A DNA stretch of 64,000 nt from Gymnothorax reevesii (GCA_029721435.1 CM056580.1:71201367-71265366), one strand, 5' to 3'. Shown: positions 10,821 to 20,652, numbered from the stretch's first letter. The notes: generated by a model from the sequence alone, not told the origin. Numbers and translations: made by a program.

Positions 10821-12071
10821 CTATGCTGACCCGCTGCCGTTTCCCGACTCAGCTGGCCATCTGGCGGTGCAGTGTCGACGTAGATGTCCAGTGTCTCCGC
10901 AGTTCCAACACCGCCGTGACTCTGCAGAACTCGCTGCGCTCATGCTGGGCTGGCTCTCTGCCACGTCCGATGCTGCTCGTACCACTGGGTGCTGTACGGC
11001 TGGCGAGGCTCCATCCATCAGAATAGCCTCGATCTCCTCCGCCTGGCACAATGCCATCTCCAATGTAGTCGGGTTAGCCAGCCACACCTGCTGTCGCAAT
11101 TGACCCGGCCTCAGCCCTCTCAGAAAAGCGTCTAGGGCCAAGCTCTGGACTGATGCTGGTGGTAGCTCGGGGTGTGCGCGACTGGCCAGGCGCAGGACAT
11201 CAGCAGCCAGGACACCCAGTCTCTCTTTAGCCTGTCGACAACGCTGATGAAGCTGGTCTCTCAAGCCTATAATGGATATAGGCTCACCAAATCGACGCTT
11301 CAAGGCCGCCACCATCTCAGCATAGGAGACCTCACCCCGATGACTAATGTCCAGTAGGGCCTGGCGAGCAGCCCCCTCCAACGCTATTGCCAAACTTGCT
11401 GCTTTTTGTGTATCAGTCCATTTTGCAGCAGTAGCCACAAGCTCAAACTGGAATAAGTACGCTTCCCAGCTACTAGTACCATCATAACGTCCCAGCTTAG
11501 GTATTGCAGCAGGCGGCTGCATGGGTTTTTCGGGGCTTGGCACTGGCGTATTTAAGGAGCTCATCAACCGCGCCAGTGCCTGCCCCATGTCTGCAATTTG
11601 TTGCTGCAAGCTAAGGATTGCTTCTTGCTGTTGCACAGGCACAGTGCTGTTCAAACTCTCAGCGACGGTGCTTTGTGCACCTCCCTCCATCTGGTGGCGC
11701 ACTTCCAACATCTCACCGAGTGCTGTGGCCCCGTAAAGCTGAACATCGGCTGCCGGCGCTCCGCCCCCATGGCTCCTCTGCGTGGGTGGAGCGGAGTCTT
11801 CTCCAGCTGCTGGCGGCGGTTCCCTGCCCCGAAATCGCGCAGGTGAAGCATCTTCTTCTCCAGCTAGCCGATCCATCTTCCTCCTAGTTGCCCATGCAGC
11901 ACTGCTTCCATCAGGTAGGCAATATGCTTCAGCAAGATCCTTCGGGCGGAATGTCCTCTCGTCTTGTGCACTCTCCACAGCAACAGTCCCAGTATCAGCT
12001 GAGCGAGTAGACTTCCACTCCTGTTCCAACTTGTCAGATAACCACTTTCTGAAGTCAGAGACTGGTTCCAT
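10821..12071 (-). CDS. gag: gypsy gag (capsid/nucleocapsid)
   Basis: A 416-aa ORF starts at the ATG (MEPVSDFRKWLSDKLEQ) just inside the primer binding site. The frame stays open into the LTR, but that earlier Met lies before the binding site and is unlikely to be used. The C-terminal part carries a CX2CX4HX4C zinc knuckle (CWNCGDTGHLRRHC, about residues 388-401), the RNA-binding nucleocapsid signature. The middle has a retrotransposon-gag-like helical region (SWEAYLFQFELVA, then YAEMVAALKRRFGEP). The gene ends TAG at 10821-10823, inside the open pol frame. By family knowledge the product forms the particle that packages element RNA. Confidence 0.93.
   Translation of the reverse strand: MEPVSDFRKWLSDKLEQEWKSTRSADTGTVAVESAQDERTFRPKDLAEAYCLPDGSSAAWATRRKMDRLAGEEDASPARFRGREPPPAAGEDSAPPTQRSHGGGAPAADVQLYGATALGEMLEVRHQMEGGAQSTVAESLNSTVPVQQQEAILSLQQQIADMGQALARLMSSLNTPVPSPEKPMQPPAAIPKLGRYDGTSSWEAYLFQFELVATAAKWTDTQKAASLAIALEGAARQALLDISHRGEVSYAEMVAALKRRFGEPISIIGLRDQLHQRCRQAKERLGVLAADVLRLASRAHPELPPASVQSLALDAFLRGLRPGQLRQQVWLANPTTLEMALCQAEEIEAILMDGASPAVQHPVVRAASDVAESQPSMSAASSAESRRCWNCGDTGHLRRHCTARWPAESGNGSGSA
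10839..10845 (-). promoter_or_regulatory. Candidate -1 frameshift site (GGGAAAC)
   Basis: On the coding strand gag reads TCG GGA AAC, so GGGAAAC sits in the X XXY YYZ register needed for -1 slippage. The pol frame has a TGA just upstream and is open from here through the whole of pol; the gag stop follows shortly after. A weak downstream stem (CAGCG with CGCTG) can be drawn. Function is inferred from position and register. Confidence 0.65.
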
Positions 12072-12075
12072 GTTA

Positions 12076-12088
12076 ACTTCTGACACCA
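12076..12088 (-). other. Primer binding site (tRNA-Leu type)
   Basis: The coding-strand sequence TGGTGTCAGAAGT lies one base inside the 5' LTR. It is complementary to the 3' end of vertebrate tRNA-Leu (…ACTTCTGACACCA), as I recall that tRNA. This fits minus-strand primer binding in many gypsy elements. Confidence 0.8.
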
Positions 12089-12089
12089 A

Positions 12090-12405
12090 TGTGACAAATT
12101 CACAGGTGAATTGACATTTGCAAACCAATTTATTGATAGAGGGCAAGCAATTTCGCGTTTGTCATGGTCTTCAAAATACAACTAACAGGCATGGGATGCA
12201 ATGTCACCGTTGACACACCCAGGGTGTAAACTCTGCAAGTATAAAATAACTCCACCCACCCTAACATTGTAATAACACTCACAATAATAATACATCCCCA
12301 GCACACCAAACATTCCTAAACACAGTCTAAAAACACTAACAATGAAAACATAACTCACTCCCAGCATGCCCAGCTTCAGGACGTAACAGGCACAACCCTG
12401 TTACA
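12090..12405 (-). repeat. 5' LTR of the gypsy element
   Basis: This is the partner of 6869-7184, 316 bp with three substitutions and no indels. It carries the TATA-like box (about 12238-12248) that would start the genomic RNA. Confidence 0.97.
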
Positions 12406-12568
12406 ATACTTTGCAAGTGTTTGAAAACTGAGAATACCAACTGCTGTTGTTTTGAAGACAATGTGCTTGCCTGTTCTTGCTTAATGTAGGATTGCAGCTG
12501 CTCAACACTTTATGGCCTCCTTTGTCATACTTTCATTTTCATAATACACTAAATATTTTCATTGGGTG

Positions 12569-13821
12569 GTAGATCTGGGGCCTGTATTATAAAGCTGAAT
12601 TTGGACTTATCGCGGTATCTTCAGGTTTAACCCTGAGTTTTCTGTACCACGAAGGCGGCTCGCTTCTTACCGAGGTATATCACCGTGGCAACATAAGCTG
12701 AACGGCTAACCTGCTAGTTCTAGATTCAGGTCACAGGATGCAAAAGCACCGCCTACTGACCAATCAGTTCTCTGAGAAAATGGCATCACCGTCCGTAGAG
12801 GTTTCAGCGGAGTTTGGTGCGCGGACGAATACCAATATACGATACAGGTTCTCATCTGAGGGTCTGACATGAGGCGAACGCAGCGGAGTCGTGCGCAGGT
12901 AGTTTCTCAGCTCGAGTGTATGACAATGCTGAATTTTCCCACGGGAAATAAGCACTACAGCCTTATAGGCTTCTTGTGGCACTAAGGAAAGTAAGTTCAC
13001 TGACCGCTTTGAATTATGTCTTTGTAGTAATATATTTGTTCTCCGGCTCTTTTGACACTGCTGGGGTTGCAGCAGGAAAAATCCATACACGCAATAAGAA
13101 TGCAATCTCGCATCACGTCAATTTAATGAAATACGCAACTGTTATTTTACTGATGGGACAGTGATATTATAAACGACAAAACACGCACATCCCTATACCA
13201 AATAGGCTTCGTGCTGGATCAAACATACCTTGTAAAGCAGAAAAGGAGAGAGATGCACTCATTAGCCTACATAGCGCCCGTCATGATTTACTGCAGTAGA
13301 AGTAAAATTGAATCATCACTATTGCAGCAATAGCCCACATACAGTCATGAATACGACAGTTATTTGCAGTGATATTATCATTATAATTAACTTATACATG
13401 GTATGGTTACTGTTAGCCCTGTTGAATCTTAATATAACCTATAATTAACTTTACACGGTCTATGATTTTTTTTTTGCCAACTGTCCTTTCTGTATTTGGC
13501 AGCTGCAACGGTGTTAATTTTTGCCGGGATGATATGTTTATGCTCTTCATAATTTTATTTTGAGCTCTTGCTCCACATTTGAAAAGTACGCAGATTTGCT
13601 TCCAGTCGGGTTGTCCCTGCTTGCAATTGGTCATTTGTTTCAAACACCGCCCATTTTATATGAACGCGCACATACCTAGATTGGAAAACCCTGGCTTCAG
13701 TTACCGAGTTGATAACTGGCTTCGTGGTACCGCTTATCAGGAATGCGGAAGTCTGGTTAAGTGCAGCCAGATAACTAAGAGAAACCCCGGGTATGTTAAT
13801 CCAGCTTTATGGTACAGGCCC
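12569..13821. mobile_element. DNA transposon with GGGGCCTGTA-type terminal inverted repeats
   Basis: The left end (GGGGCCTGTATTATAAAGCTG) and right end (CAGCTTTATGGTACAGGCCCC) are inverted repeats, and the dinucleotide CT flanks both sides. The insertion splits a Tc1 element whose sequence resumes on either side. The terminal bases resemble PIF/ISL2EU-type elements, which make 2-bp duplications, but no transposase was recognised, so it is probably non-autonomous. Internal ORFs (12764-13105 and 13413-13643, minus) have no motif I recognise. Bases 13396-13440 recur near the left edge of the window. Confidence 0.6.
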
Positions 13822-14850
13822 CCTGAACTGCTGGCAGGCCAGATTAACACCCAGACGCGTCAACTGTGGAGCCATATCGCTGTGATATGTGCAGACTTTG
13901 GTGTTCGGCATCCTCTTACTGAAATAAACTAGGCCTTTCCTCAAAAAGACATCTGAAATGGCAGAAAATGTATTTTTCATTTCTCCCAAACCTTAATATT
14001 TTCAGCATGAATGGTGTCTTCACGGATGTGCAAGCTACCCATACCGCTAATGGACCCCTATGCTATCACGGATGCTGGTTTTTGAACTGTCCACTGATAA
14101 GAAACCAAATGGTCCTCCTCCGTCTTTGGCCTGGAGGATGCGGTGTCCATAACATCCAAAAAGAGTTGCATATTTTGACTGGTCAGACCACTGGACAGTT
14201 TTCCACTTCACATCAGTCCATCTTAAATGAGCTCAGGCCTGAAGAAGGCTGCAACGTATCTGGAGCTTGCTTCTATAGGCTATAATTTTTACTCGGTAGA
14301 GTTTTAACTTGCAATTATGGAAGCAGCAACAAACCTCATTCACTGACATTGGTTTGGTGAAGTGTTCCTGAGCCTATACAGTGGTTTCCACTACAGAATT
14401 CTTTCTGTTGTTGATGCAGTGCTGCCTTTGAGTATTTATTTTCGGCTTTGTCCCTTGTACATAGAGATTTCTCCAGATTCTTATTTTAATGATAAATATG
14501 TACCATAGAGGATGAAATCCCCAAATTCATTGCAGTTTTACCATTCAGAATTGTTATTCTTATATTTTGGAACAATTTGCCTTGTAGATTTTCGCAAAGT
14601 GGTGAAAGCTCTCCCATCCTTACTCCTGAAAGACTTGTTTAAAACCGCTCATTTTACTGACCTGTTGCCAACTGGCCTAATTAGGAGTGAAATTATCTAC
14701 CTGGTGAATTTTTTTTAGCATCATACAACTTTTCCAGTCTTTCATTGCCCCTATCCTTACTTTATTGAAACCGATGTCTTGTATCGATAAAAATAAAATT
14801 TCTCCGCTTTAAATGCTTTGTAAACTTTTTTGGAAATGGGGTTGTGTATA

Positions 14851-14870
14851 TGTGTGTGTGTGTGTGTGTG
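14851..14870. repeat. (TG)n microsatellite
   Basis: A pure TG run lies just before the left end of the next Tc1 element. Confidence 0.95.
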
Positions 14871-15043
14871 TATGTACACTGCTCAAAAAAATAAAGGGAA
14901 CACTTAAACAACACAATGTAACTCCAAGTCAATCACACTTCTGTGAAATCAAACTGTCCACTTAGGAAGCAACACTGATTGACAATCAATTTCACATGCT
15001 GTTGTGCAAATGGAATAGAGAACAGGTGGAAATTATTGGCAAC

Positions 15044-15461
15044 TAGAAATGCACTCAGAGAGCGCAGAACCATTGGCAAGCTGTTCAGGGTGGGTCCCTG
15101 CCTTTGCCCGTAGTCAGCTGGGATCGGCTCCAGCTCGCCCCGTGACCCAAGTGAGGAATAAGCGGGTATAGAAAATGGATGGATGGATGGAGCGCAGAAC
15201 CTCTGCCAGGGGGCAGCAAAGCCAAAAGCATGGCGATTGGAACTCCGGCCCATTGGAAAGACTTGAAATCTTGAACTTTGGCGTATATCTCAGCAGTACT
15301 TTGGCCTAGATATGCGAAAATTTAATCACCTCTTCCTTGAGTTAATACCCACCTACCCTGAAAATTTCGTCAAAATCCGGCCGTAAGTTTTTGAGTTATG
15401 TTGTACACAATCAAACCAACAAACAAATGGCACCGAAAACATATACCTCCTGGCGGAGGTT
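15044..15461. mobile_element. Repeat inserted in the Tc1 leader
   Basis: Tc1 leader sequence stops near 15044 (…ATTATTGGCAAC) and resumes near 15462 (…AGCAAGGCACCCCC). The intervening DNA ends with a fish-repeat signature: a FRAME-less segment around 15360-15460 with TTTTTGAGTTATGTTG followed by an A/C-rich run and CTCCTGGCGGAGGTT. I cannot name the family. It was itself hit by the 15072-15190 insertion. Confidence 0.5.
15072..15190 (+). mobile_element. Short retroposon insertion with (TGGA)n tail
   Basis: The insert ends in AAGCGGGTATAGAAAATGGA and a TGGA repeat, the usual 3' end of a common fish retroposon. It is flanked by an 11-bp direct repeat, AGCGCAGAACC, at 15061-15071 and 15191-15201, a clear target-site duplication. 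Its short length suggests 5' truncation. Confidence 0.8.
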
Positions 15462-15594
15462 AATAAGCAAGGCACCCCCAATAAAGGAGTGGTTCTGCAG
15501 GTGGGGACCACTGGCCACTTCTCAGTTCCTATGCTTTCTGGCTGAAGTTTTGGTCACTTCTGAATGCTGGCGGTGCTTTCACTCTAGTGGTAGC

Positions 15595-16588
15595 ATGAGA
15601 CGGATTCTACAACCCATACAAGTGGCTCAGGTAGTGCAGCTCATCCAGGATGGCACGTCAATGTGAGCTGTGGCAAGAAGGTTTGCTGTGTCTGTCAGCG
15701 TAGTGTCCAGAGCATGGAGGCTCTACCAGGAGACAGGCCAGTACATCAGGAGACGTGGGGGAGGCCATAGGAGGGCAACAACCCAGCAACAGGACCGCTA
15801 CCTCCACCTTTGTACAAATAGGAACAGGAGGAGCACTGCCAGAGCCCTGCAAAATGACCTCAAGCAGGCCACAAATGTGCATGTGTCTGCTCAAACGGTC
15901 AGAAACCGACTCCATGAGGATGGTATGAGGGCCCGACATCCACAGGTGGGGGTTGTGCTTACAGTCCATGCAGGACGTTTGGCATTTGCCAGTAAACACC
16001 AAGATTGGCAAATTCGCCACTGGCGCCCTGTGCTCTTCACAGATGAAGGCAGGTTCACAGGGAGCACATGTGACAGTCTGGAGATGCTCTGGAGAACGTT
16101 TTGCTGCATGCTACATCCTCCAGCATGACCAGTTTGGCAGTGGGTCAGTAATGGTGTGGGGTGGCATTTCTTTGGGGGGCCGCACAGCCCTCCATGTGCT
16201 CGCCAGAGGTAGCCTGACTGCCATTAGGTACTGAGATGAGATCCTCAGACCCCTTATGAGACCATATGCTGGTGCGGTTGGCCCTGGGTTCCTCCTAATG
16301 CGAGACAATGCTAGACCTCATGTGGCTGGTGTGTGTCAGCAGTTCCTGCAAGACGAAGGCATTGATGCTATGGCCTGGCCCGCCCGTTCCCCAGACCTGA
16401 ATCCAACTGAGCACATCTGGGACATCATGTCTTGCTCCATCCTCCAGGAGTTGGCGGATGCTTTAGTCCAGGTCTGGGAGGAGATCCCTCAGGGGACCAT
16501 CCGCCACCTCATCAGGAGCATGCCCAGGCATTGTAGGGAGGTCATACAGGCACGTGGAGGCCACACACACTACTTAGCCTCATTTTGA
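15595..16588 (+). pseudogene. Tc1 transposase pseudogene
   Basis: The frame starts with [20 protein letters not shown] and is cut by TGA at 15664-15666. It reopens as a helix-turn-helix and AT-hook-type region ([20 protein letters not shown], then the first catalytic Asp in VLFTDEGRF), and then shifts frame. The rest reads GSVMVWGGISLGG, a TGA near 16232, FLLMRDNARPH (second catalytic Asp) and SPDLNPTEHIWD (catalytic Glu). At least one frameshift and two stops make it non-functional, although all three acidic residues remain readable. By family knowledge the intact protein cuts and inserts at TA. Confidence 0.93.
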
Positions 16589-16755
16589 CTTGTTTTAAGG
16601 ACATTACATCAAAGCTGGATCAGCCTGTAGTGTGTTTTTCCACTTTAATTTTGAGTGTGACTCCAAATCCAGACCTCCATGGGTTAATACATTTGATTTC
16701 CATTGATAGTTTTTGTGTGATATATATATATATATATATAATATTTTGAGCAATA

Positions 16756-18373
16756 TACAGTATCTCACAAGTGAGTAAACCCTTCACATTTCGACTATTA
16801 ATTTAGTATATCTTTTAAAGGGACGACGTTAAAGAAATGAAAACTGAATATATTCTAGAGTAGTCATTGCACAATAGGTGTAGCAGTGTAGATTTACTGC
16901 ACTGTCCAAATAACTGAACAAACAGTCACTATTTCCAAAATGGGTGGCAACAAAAGTGAGTACACCTCACCGTCAACATGCCAAATTGTGTCCATAGTGT
17001 CAATATTTAGTGTGACCACCATTGTTGTCCAGCACTGCCTTGATTCTCCGAGGCATGGAATTCACCAGAGCTGCACAGGTTGTTGCTGGGATCCTCCACT
17101 CCTCCATGACAACATCACGGAGCTGGTGGATGTTGGACACCTGCTGCTCCTCCACCTTCCTCTTGAGGATGCCCCACCAGTGCTCAATGGGATTCAGGTC
17201 TGGAGACATACTTGGCCATACCGTCACCTTCAGCTTCTTCAGGAAGGCAGTTGTCATCTTGGAAGTGTGTTTCGGGTCGTTATCATGTTGGAAAACAGCC
17301 GTGCGGCCCAGTTTCTGAAGGGAGGGCATCATGTTCTGCTTCAGAATCTCACAGTACATGTTGGATCCATTAATGAAGTGCAGCTCCACAGGACCAGAAG
17401 CACTCATTCAGCCCCAAACCATGATGCTGTCAGCACCATGTTTGACTGTAGGCAGTACACACTTGTTTTGATACTTCTCACCAGGGCGCCGCCACACATG
17501 CTGGACACCATCTGAGCCGAACAAGTTTATCTTGGTCTCGTTAGACCACAGAACATGGTCCTAGTAGTTCATGCTCTTGGACTGGTTGTCTTCAACAAAC
17601 TGTTTTCAGGCTTTCTTGTGGGCTAGCTTCAGAGGAGGCTTCCATCTTGGCTGACAGCCATGCAAACCAACTTTGCGCAGAGCATGGCATCTGATCTGAG
17701 CACCGACAGGCTGTTATCCCACTGCTACAACCTTGTTAGCAATGCTGCCAGCACTCCTGCGCCTGTTTTCTGAAGCCAACTTGTGCACCTGGCACAGAGC
17801 ACGAGGACTCAACCTCTTTGGTCGACTCTGACGAGGCCTTTTCCAAGCAGAACTCGTCTTGGAAAACCGCTGGATAACCTTAGCCACCGTGCTGTAGCTC
17901 AGTTTCATGGTTTCACAGATCTTCTTGTAGCTTAGACCATCTTTGTGGAGAGCAACAATTCTCTTTTTCAGATCCTCAGAGTTCTTTCCCATGAGGTGCC
18001 ATGTTGACCCTACAGTGACCAGAATGAGAGCATTGCACCTAAAGCACTACAGTTTAACCCTTCAACATGTTACACAACCTCATATGGCCCAGTCGGACAA
18101 AAGCATGAACATGATGAACAAGTCGCGTTTCATTGCTTGGTTGACCATTATCAATTGGGGTGTGTACTCACTTTTGTTGCCATCCATTTTGGAAATAGTG
18201 ACTGTTTTTTCAGGTATTTGGACAGTACATTAAATCTACACTGCTACACATTTTGTACCATGACTACTCTAGAATATATATAAGTTTCACTTCTGTAGCA
18301 TTGTCCCTTGAAAAGATATAATAAATTAATTGTCAAAATGTGAGGGGTGTACTCACTTTTGTGAGATACAGTA
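16756..18373 (-). mobile_element. Tc1/mariner element with IR/DR-type termini
   Basis: The left end TACAGTATCTCACAAGTGAG and its inverse at 18348-18373 bound the element. An inner copy of the same motif (AAAAGTGAGTACACC near 16952, and GTACTCACTTTTGTTGCC near 18163) gives two transposase-site-like repeats per end, the IR/DR arrangement known from Sleeping Beauty-like Tc1 elements. It carries a minus-strand transposase pseudogene. It shares its left TA with the preceding Tc1. Confidence 0.92.
17000..17992 (-). pseudogene. Tc1 transposase pseudogene with four in-frame stops
   Basis: One frame runs from MGKNSEDLKKRIVALHKDG at 17992 to a final GGHTKY and stop at 17000. It includes the N-terminal helix-turn-helix (YKKICETMKLSYSTVAKVIQ), the FQHDNDPKHTS block (second catalytic Asp) and SPDLNPIEHWWG (catalytic Glu). 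Premature stops lie at 17714-17716, 17606-17608, 17561-17563 and 17408-17410. All downstream pieces stay in the same frame, so decay so far is by substitution, with no net frameshift. Confidence 0.93.
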
Positions 18374-18645
18374 TGCGCACAAACCAATTCCAGTGAAGTC
18401 AGGATGTTGTACAAAATGTGAATAAAAACAGAATACAATAATTTGCAAATCTCCTAAACCCACATTTTATTCACAGTCGAACATGGACAACATTTCTGAT
18501 GTTGAAAGTGAGACATTTTACCATTTCGAGAAAAATATTAGCCCATTTTTGCATTTGATGGCAGCAACACATCTCAAAAAAGTTGAGACAGGGACAACAA
18601 AAGGCTGGAAAAGTAAAAGGTACTAATAAAAAAACAGCTGTTGTC
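18374..18645. mobile_element. Terminal fragment of a Tc1 element
   Basis: The sequence (CCAGTGAAGTCAGGATGTTG, then ATAAAAACAGAATACAATAATTTG) matches the left end of the Tc1 at 40553-42131. It stops near 18645, where a different Tc1 family begins. Only a terminus remains. Confidence 0.75.
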
Positions 18646-18649
18646 AGTT

Positions 18650-19825
18650 GTTCCAGTATATGAGGTGAAATAAACTTTGAGCAGAGTCACAGTGTTAAAC
18701 ACAATGGCTCAAGGGAAGGAGAACTCTGAGATTAATAGCCACAGTGTGGCTTTATATGATGCTGAAGACATTATATGCTGCCATAACATGAGTAAGAAAC
18801 ACCTTTAAGTGTTTCAAAGCGACCGGTTCGTCAAATACTAGTGGCAATAGAGGTGCAAAACGGAAGTTAAGTGTCTATGATGTTCGTTATCTGTGTATGA
18901 CAAGAAAAAAAAATTGGCAGTTGACAGCATGACAATTCTGTGATGATATTTGTTGTGTCAGAAGTAGAGAGATGAAAGTATCAAGATCGACTATTTCCAG
19001 AAGCCTGTGTGAAAATTGTCTGATTGATCATATTGCTGCCAAGAGCTGGCAATATCAAAAGACGAGTTTCCCAAGAAATTAAGGGATTAGACACCAAATG
19101 CACTGGGAACAAGTCCTTTGGACCGAGGAATCAAAATTCAAAATTATCTCCCCCGAACGCCGAACATATGGTCGCTGAAGAGAAGGAGAACGTTTCAAAA
19201 ATGAGTGTTAAACCCCTTCAAGAAAGCATGGATGTGTCAATATTATGGTTTGGGGTTCAGTCTGCTCGAAAGGAGCCAGTGATCTTATAAAAATGGACAC
19301 AATCATGGATCAAAAGAAGCATCACAGCATCCATGTGAGGCATGCATTGCTATCTGGAAAGAGACCTATTGGTCAGGGATTTTATTTTCAACAAGATAAT
19401 GGCCCTAAATAAACTTCTAAGTTGTGCAAGAATAATCTCATTTGGAAAGAAACATCAGGTGACATAAAAATTATGATTTGGCCTGCTCAAAGTCCAGACT
19501 TTAATTCGATTGAGCTAATTTGATGTAACCCTTTGAATGAACTTCAACTCATATGGAATAGTTTACCATGTGAGGAAATTTGAAAAAATGTGAAAATTAT
19601 GCCTGAACGATTAAGTGCTGTTATCAAACCTATGGTTGGCCACACTAGACATTGACTTTCTCTGACAAAAACACATTATTATATTTGTGTTTTTTATATA
19701 TCGTTATGTTTACTTATTTTTATCTATATGATCCAATATTGCATGAAATAAATATTTGAATAGTACTCAAAATCTGATTTATCCTCATTCTGTTAAGTTT
19801 CTAATCATCTCTACATACTACTGTA
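18650..19825 (+). mobile_element. Decayed Tc1 element, sense copy
   Basis: This copy is the inverse of the elements at 29371-30655 and 40176-43333. The start codon region (18704, ATGGCTCAAGGGAAGGAG) matches the inverse of 30236-30250, and the right end TACTACTGTA matches their termini. The transposase frame is broken throughout: PAQSPDFNSIE is readable near 19480-19515, and an ORF at 19024-19290 is a fragment. The left terminal repeat is missing, replaced by the end of another Tc1. Confidence 0.8.
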
Positions 19826-20652
19826 TGTTAATTAGCCGCAAGTTTAAAACTACCTGTCTAGTATAGTGGAGGTCCCCAGCATACCATTTCCCACTGAATT
19901 ACACTCTCTCTACAGCTTGTCTTCTTCCCATGGAGCATCCTGATGGCATCTCCTCCCTGGTAAATGGTGAACACACACCCAGCCAAAGAACATGATGTAA
20001 AAGAAAGTGGGACTAGCTGGACCAGGCGACCTTCTTCAACTACTCCAAGGTCCAGTTCTGAAGCTCAGGTATCTGTCGGGAGCGCTTTAAGGGGTGGACC
20101 AGGGTTAGAGTAGGTACTTTGATTGGTCTGCACGCAAAAAAGTGTAATAAACAGGTTATGATGCACTGTGTGTTGTGACTCATTACTTCTATAAATATCA
20201 TTGAAACCCTGAGTAACATGTGCCACAGTCGCTATTCTGTAAATCTGGAACAGATGGGATAACCCTCCTGTATCGATGGGCCTTGAGCGCCCAAAACCCT
20301 GTTGCCGGTTCAGGGTTTGTCCCTTCTTGAACCACTGTCCTTAGGTCCTCACATTTGCTGACAGGGAGCACCCAGAAGTCTTGTCACTTCAGAGATGCTC
20401 TAACCCTCTCATATGGCCATAACATTTTGGACCTTGACATTCAGTTCCCACTTCTTCCACATCCAACATATTAAGTATGAGTATTGACTGCTCTCTTACC
20501 ATCTAAAATCTGTCTGCAGACCTGGACATGTGCCATTGTTATGAAATAAGTCAATATTTCATATATTTTAAGGTTTTGGCTCATCGGTATATACACACAC
20601 ATACAGTACTATGCAAAGGTTTTTTAAAATTTAAAGCAATTTCATAGGGGCT
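19826..20652. other. Unassigned non-coding DNA
   Basis: No gene or repeat was recognised. Confidence 0.4.

Larger units (their letters stand above)
6869..12405 (-). mobile_element. Complete Ty3/gypsy LTR retrotransposon
   Basis: A full-length 5537-bp element is coded on the minus strand. It has two 316-bp LTRs with TG...CA ends, a tRNA-Leu-type primer binding site, a polypurine tract, and gag and pol ORFs that are both open. The order in pol, protease, RT, RNase H and then integrase, is that of Metaviridae (Ty3/gypsy). No env ORF follows pol. The flanks carry a short target duplication: ATAC at 6865-6868 and 12406-12409 (AATAC if the LTR end is placed one base earlier). The LTRs differ at only three positions, so insertion is recent. 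It sits inside an older Tc1. Confidence 0.97.
6640..14845 (-). mobile_element. Old Tc1/mariner element split by two later insertions
   Basis: Three blocks reconstruct one decayed Tc1 element: 6640-6868, 12410-12568 and 13822-14845. They run in the same order and orientation as the better-preserved Tc1 at 40553-42131, so the transposase lies on the minus strand. The region around 12470-12555 parallels the C-terminal transposase region of that copy, and 13822-14720 parallels the middle and N-terminal parts. The gaps are filled by the gypsy retrotransposon (6869-12405) and another DNA transposon (12569-13821). Reading frames are destroyed. Confidence 0.7.
14875..16757 (+). mobile_element. Tc1/mariner element carrying a two-layer insertion
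   Basis: The left end is TACACTGCTCAAAAAAATAA at a TA. The right end is the degenerate inverse near 16744-16757, partly replaced by a TA microsatellite (about 16721-16742). A transposase pseudogene lies between in sense orientation. The element is interrupted at about 15044-15461 by a retroposon-like insert, which itself carries another insertion at 15072-15190. The right TA (16756-16757) is shared with the next Tc1. Confidence 0.88.

Noticed and set aside
12072..12146. Upstream extension of gag by 25 codons
   Set aside because: It would begin in the LTR and cross the primer binding site; the ATG at 12071 is the sensible start.
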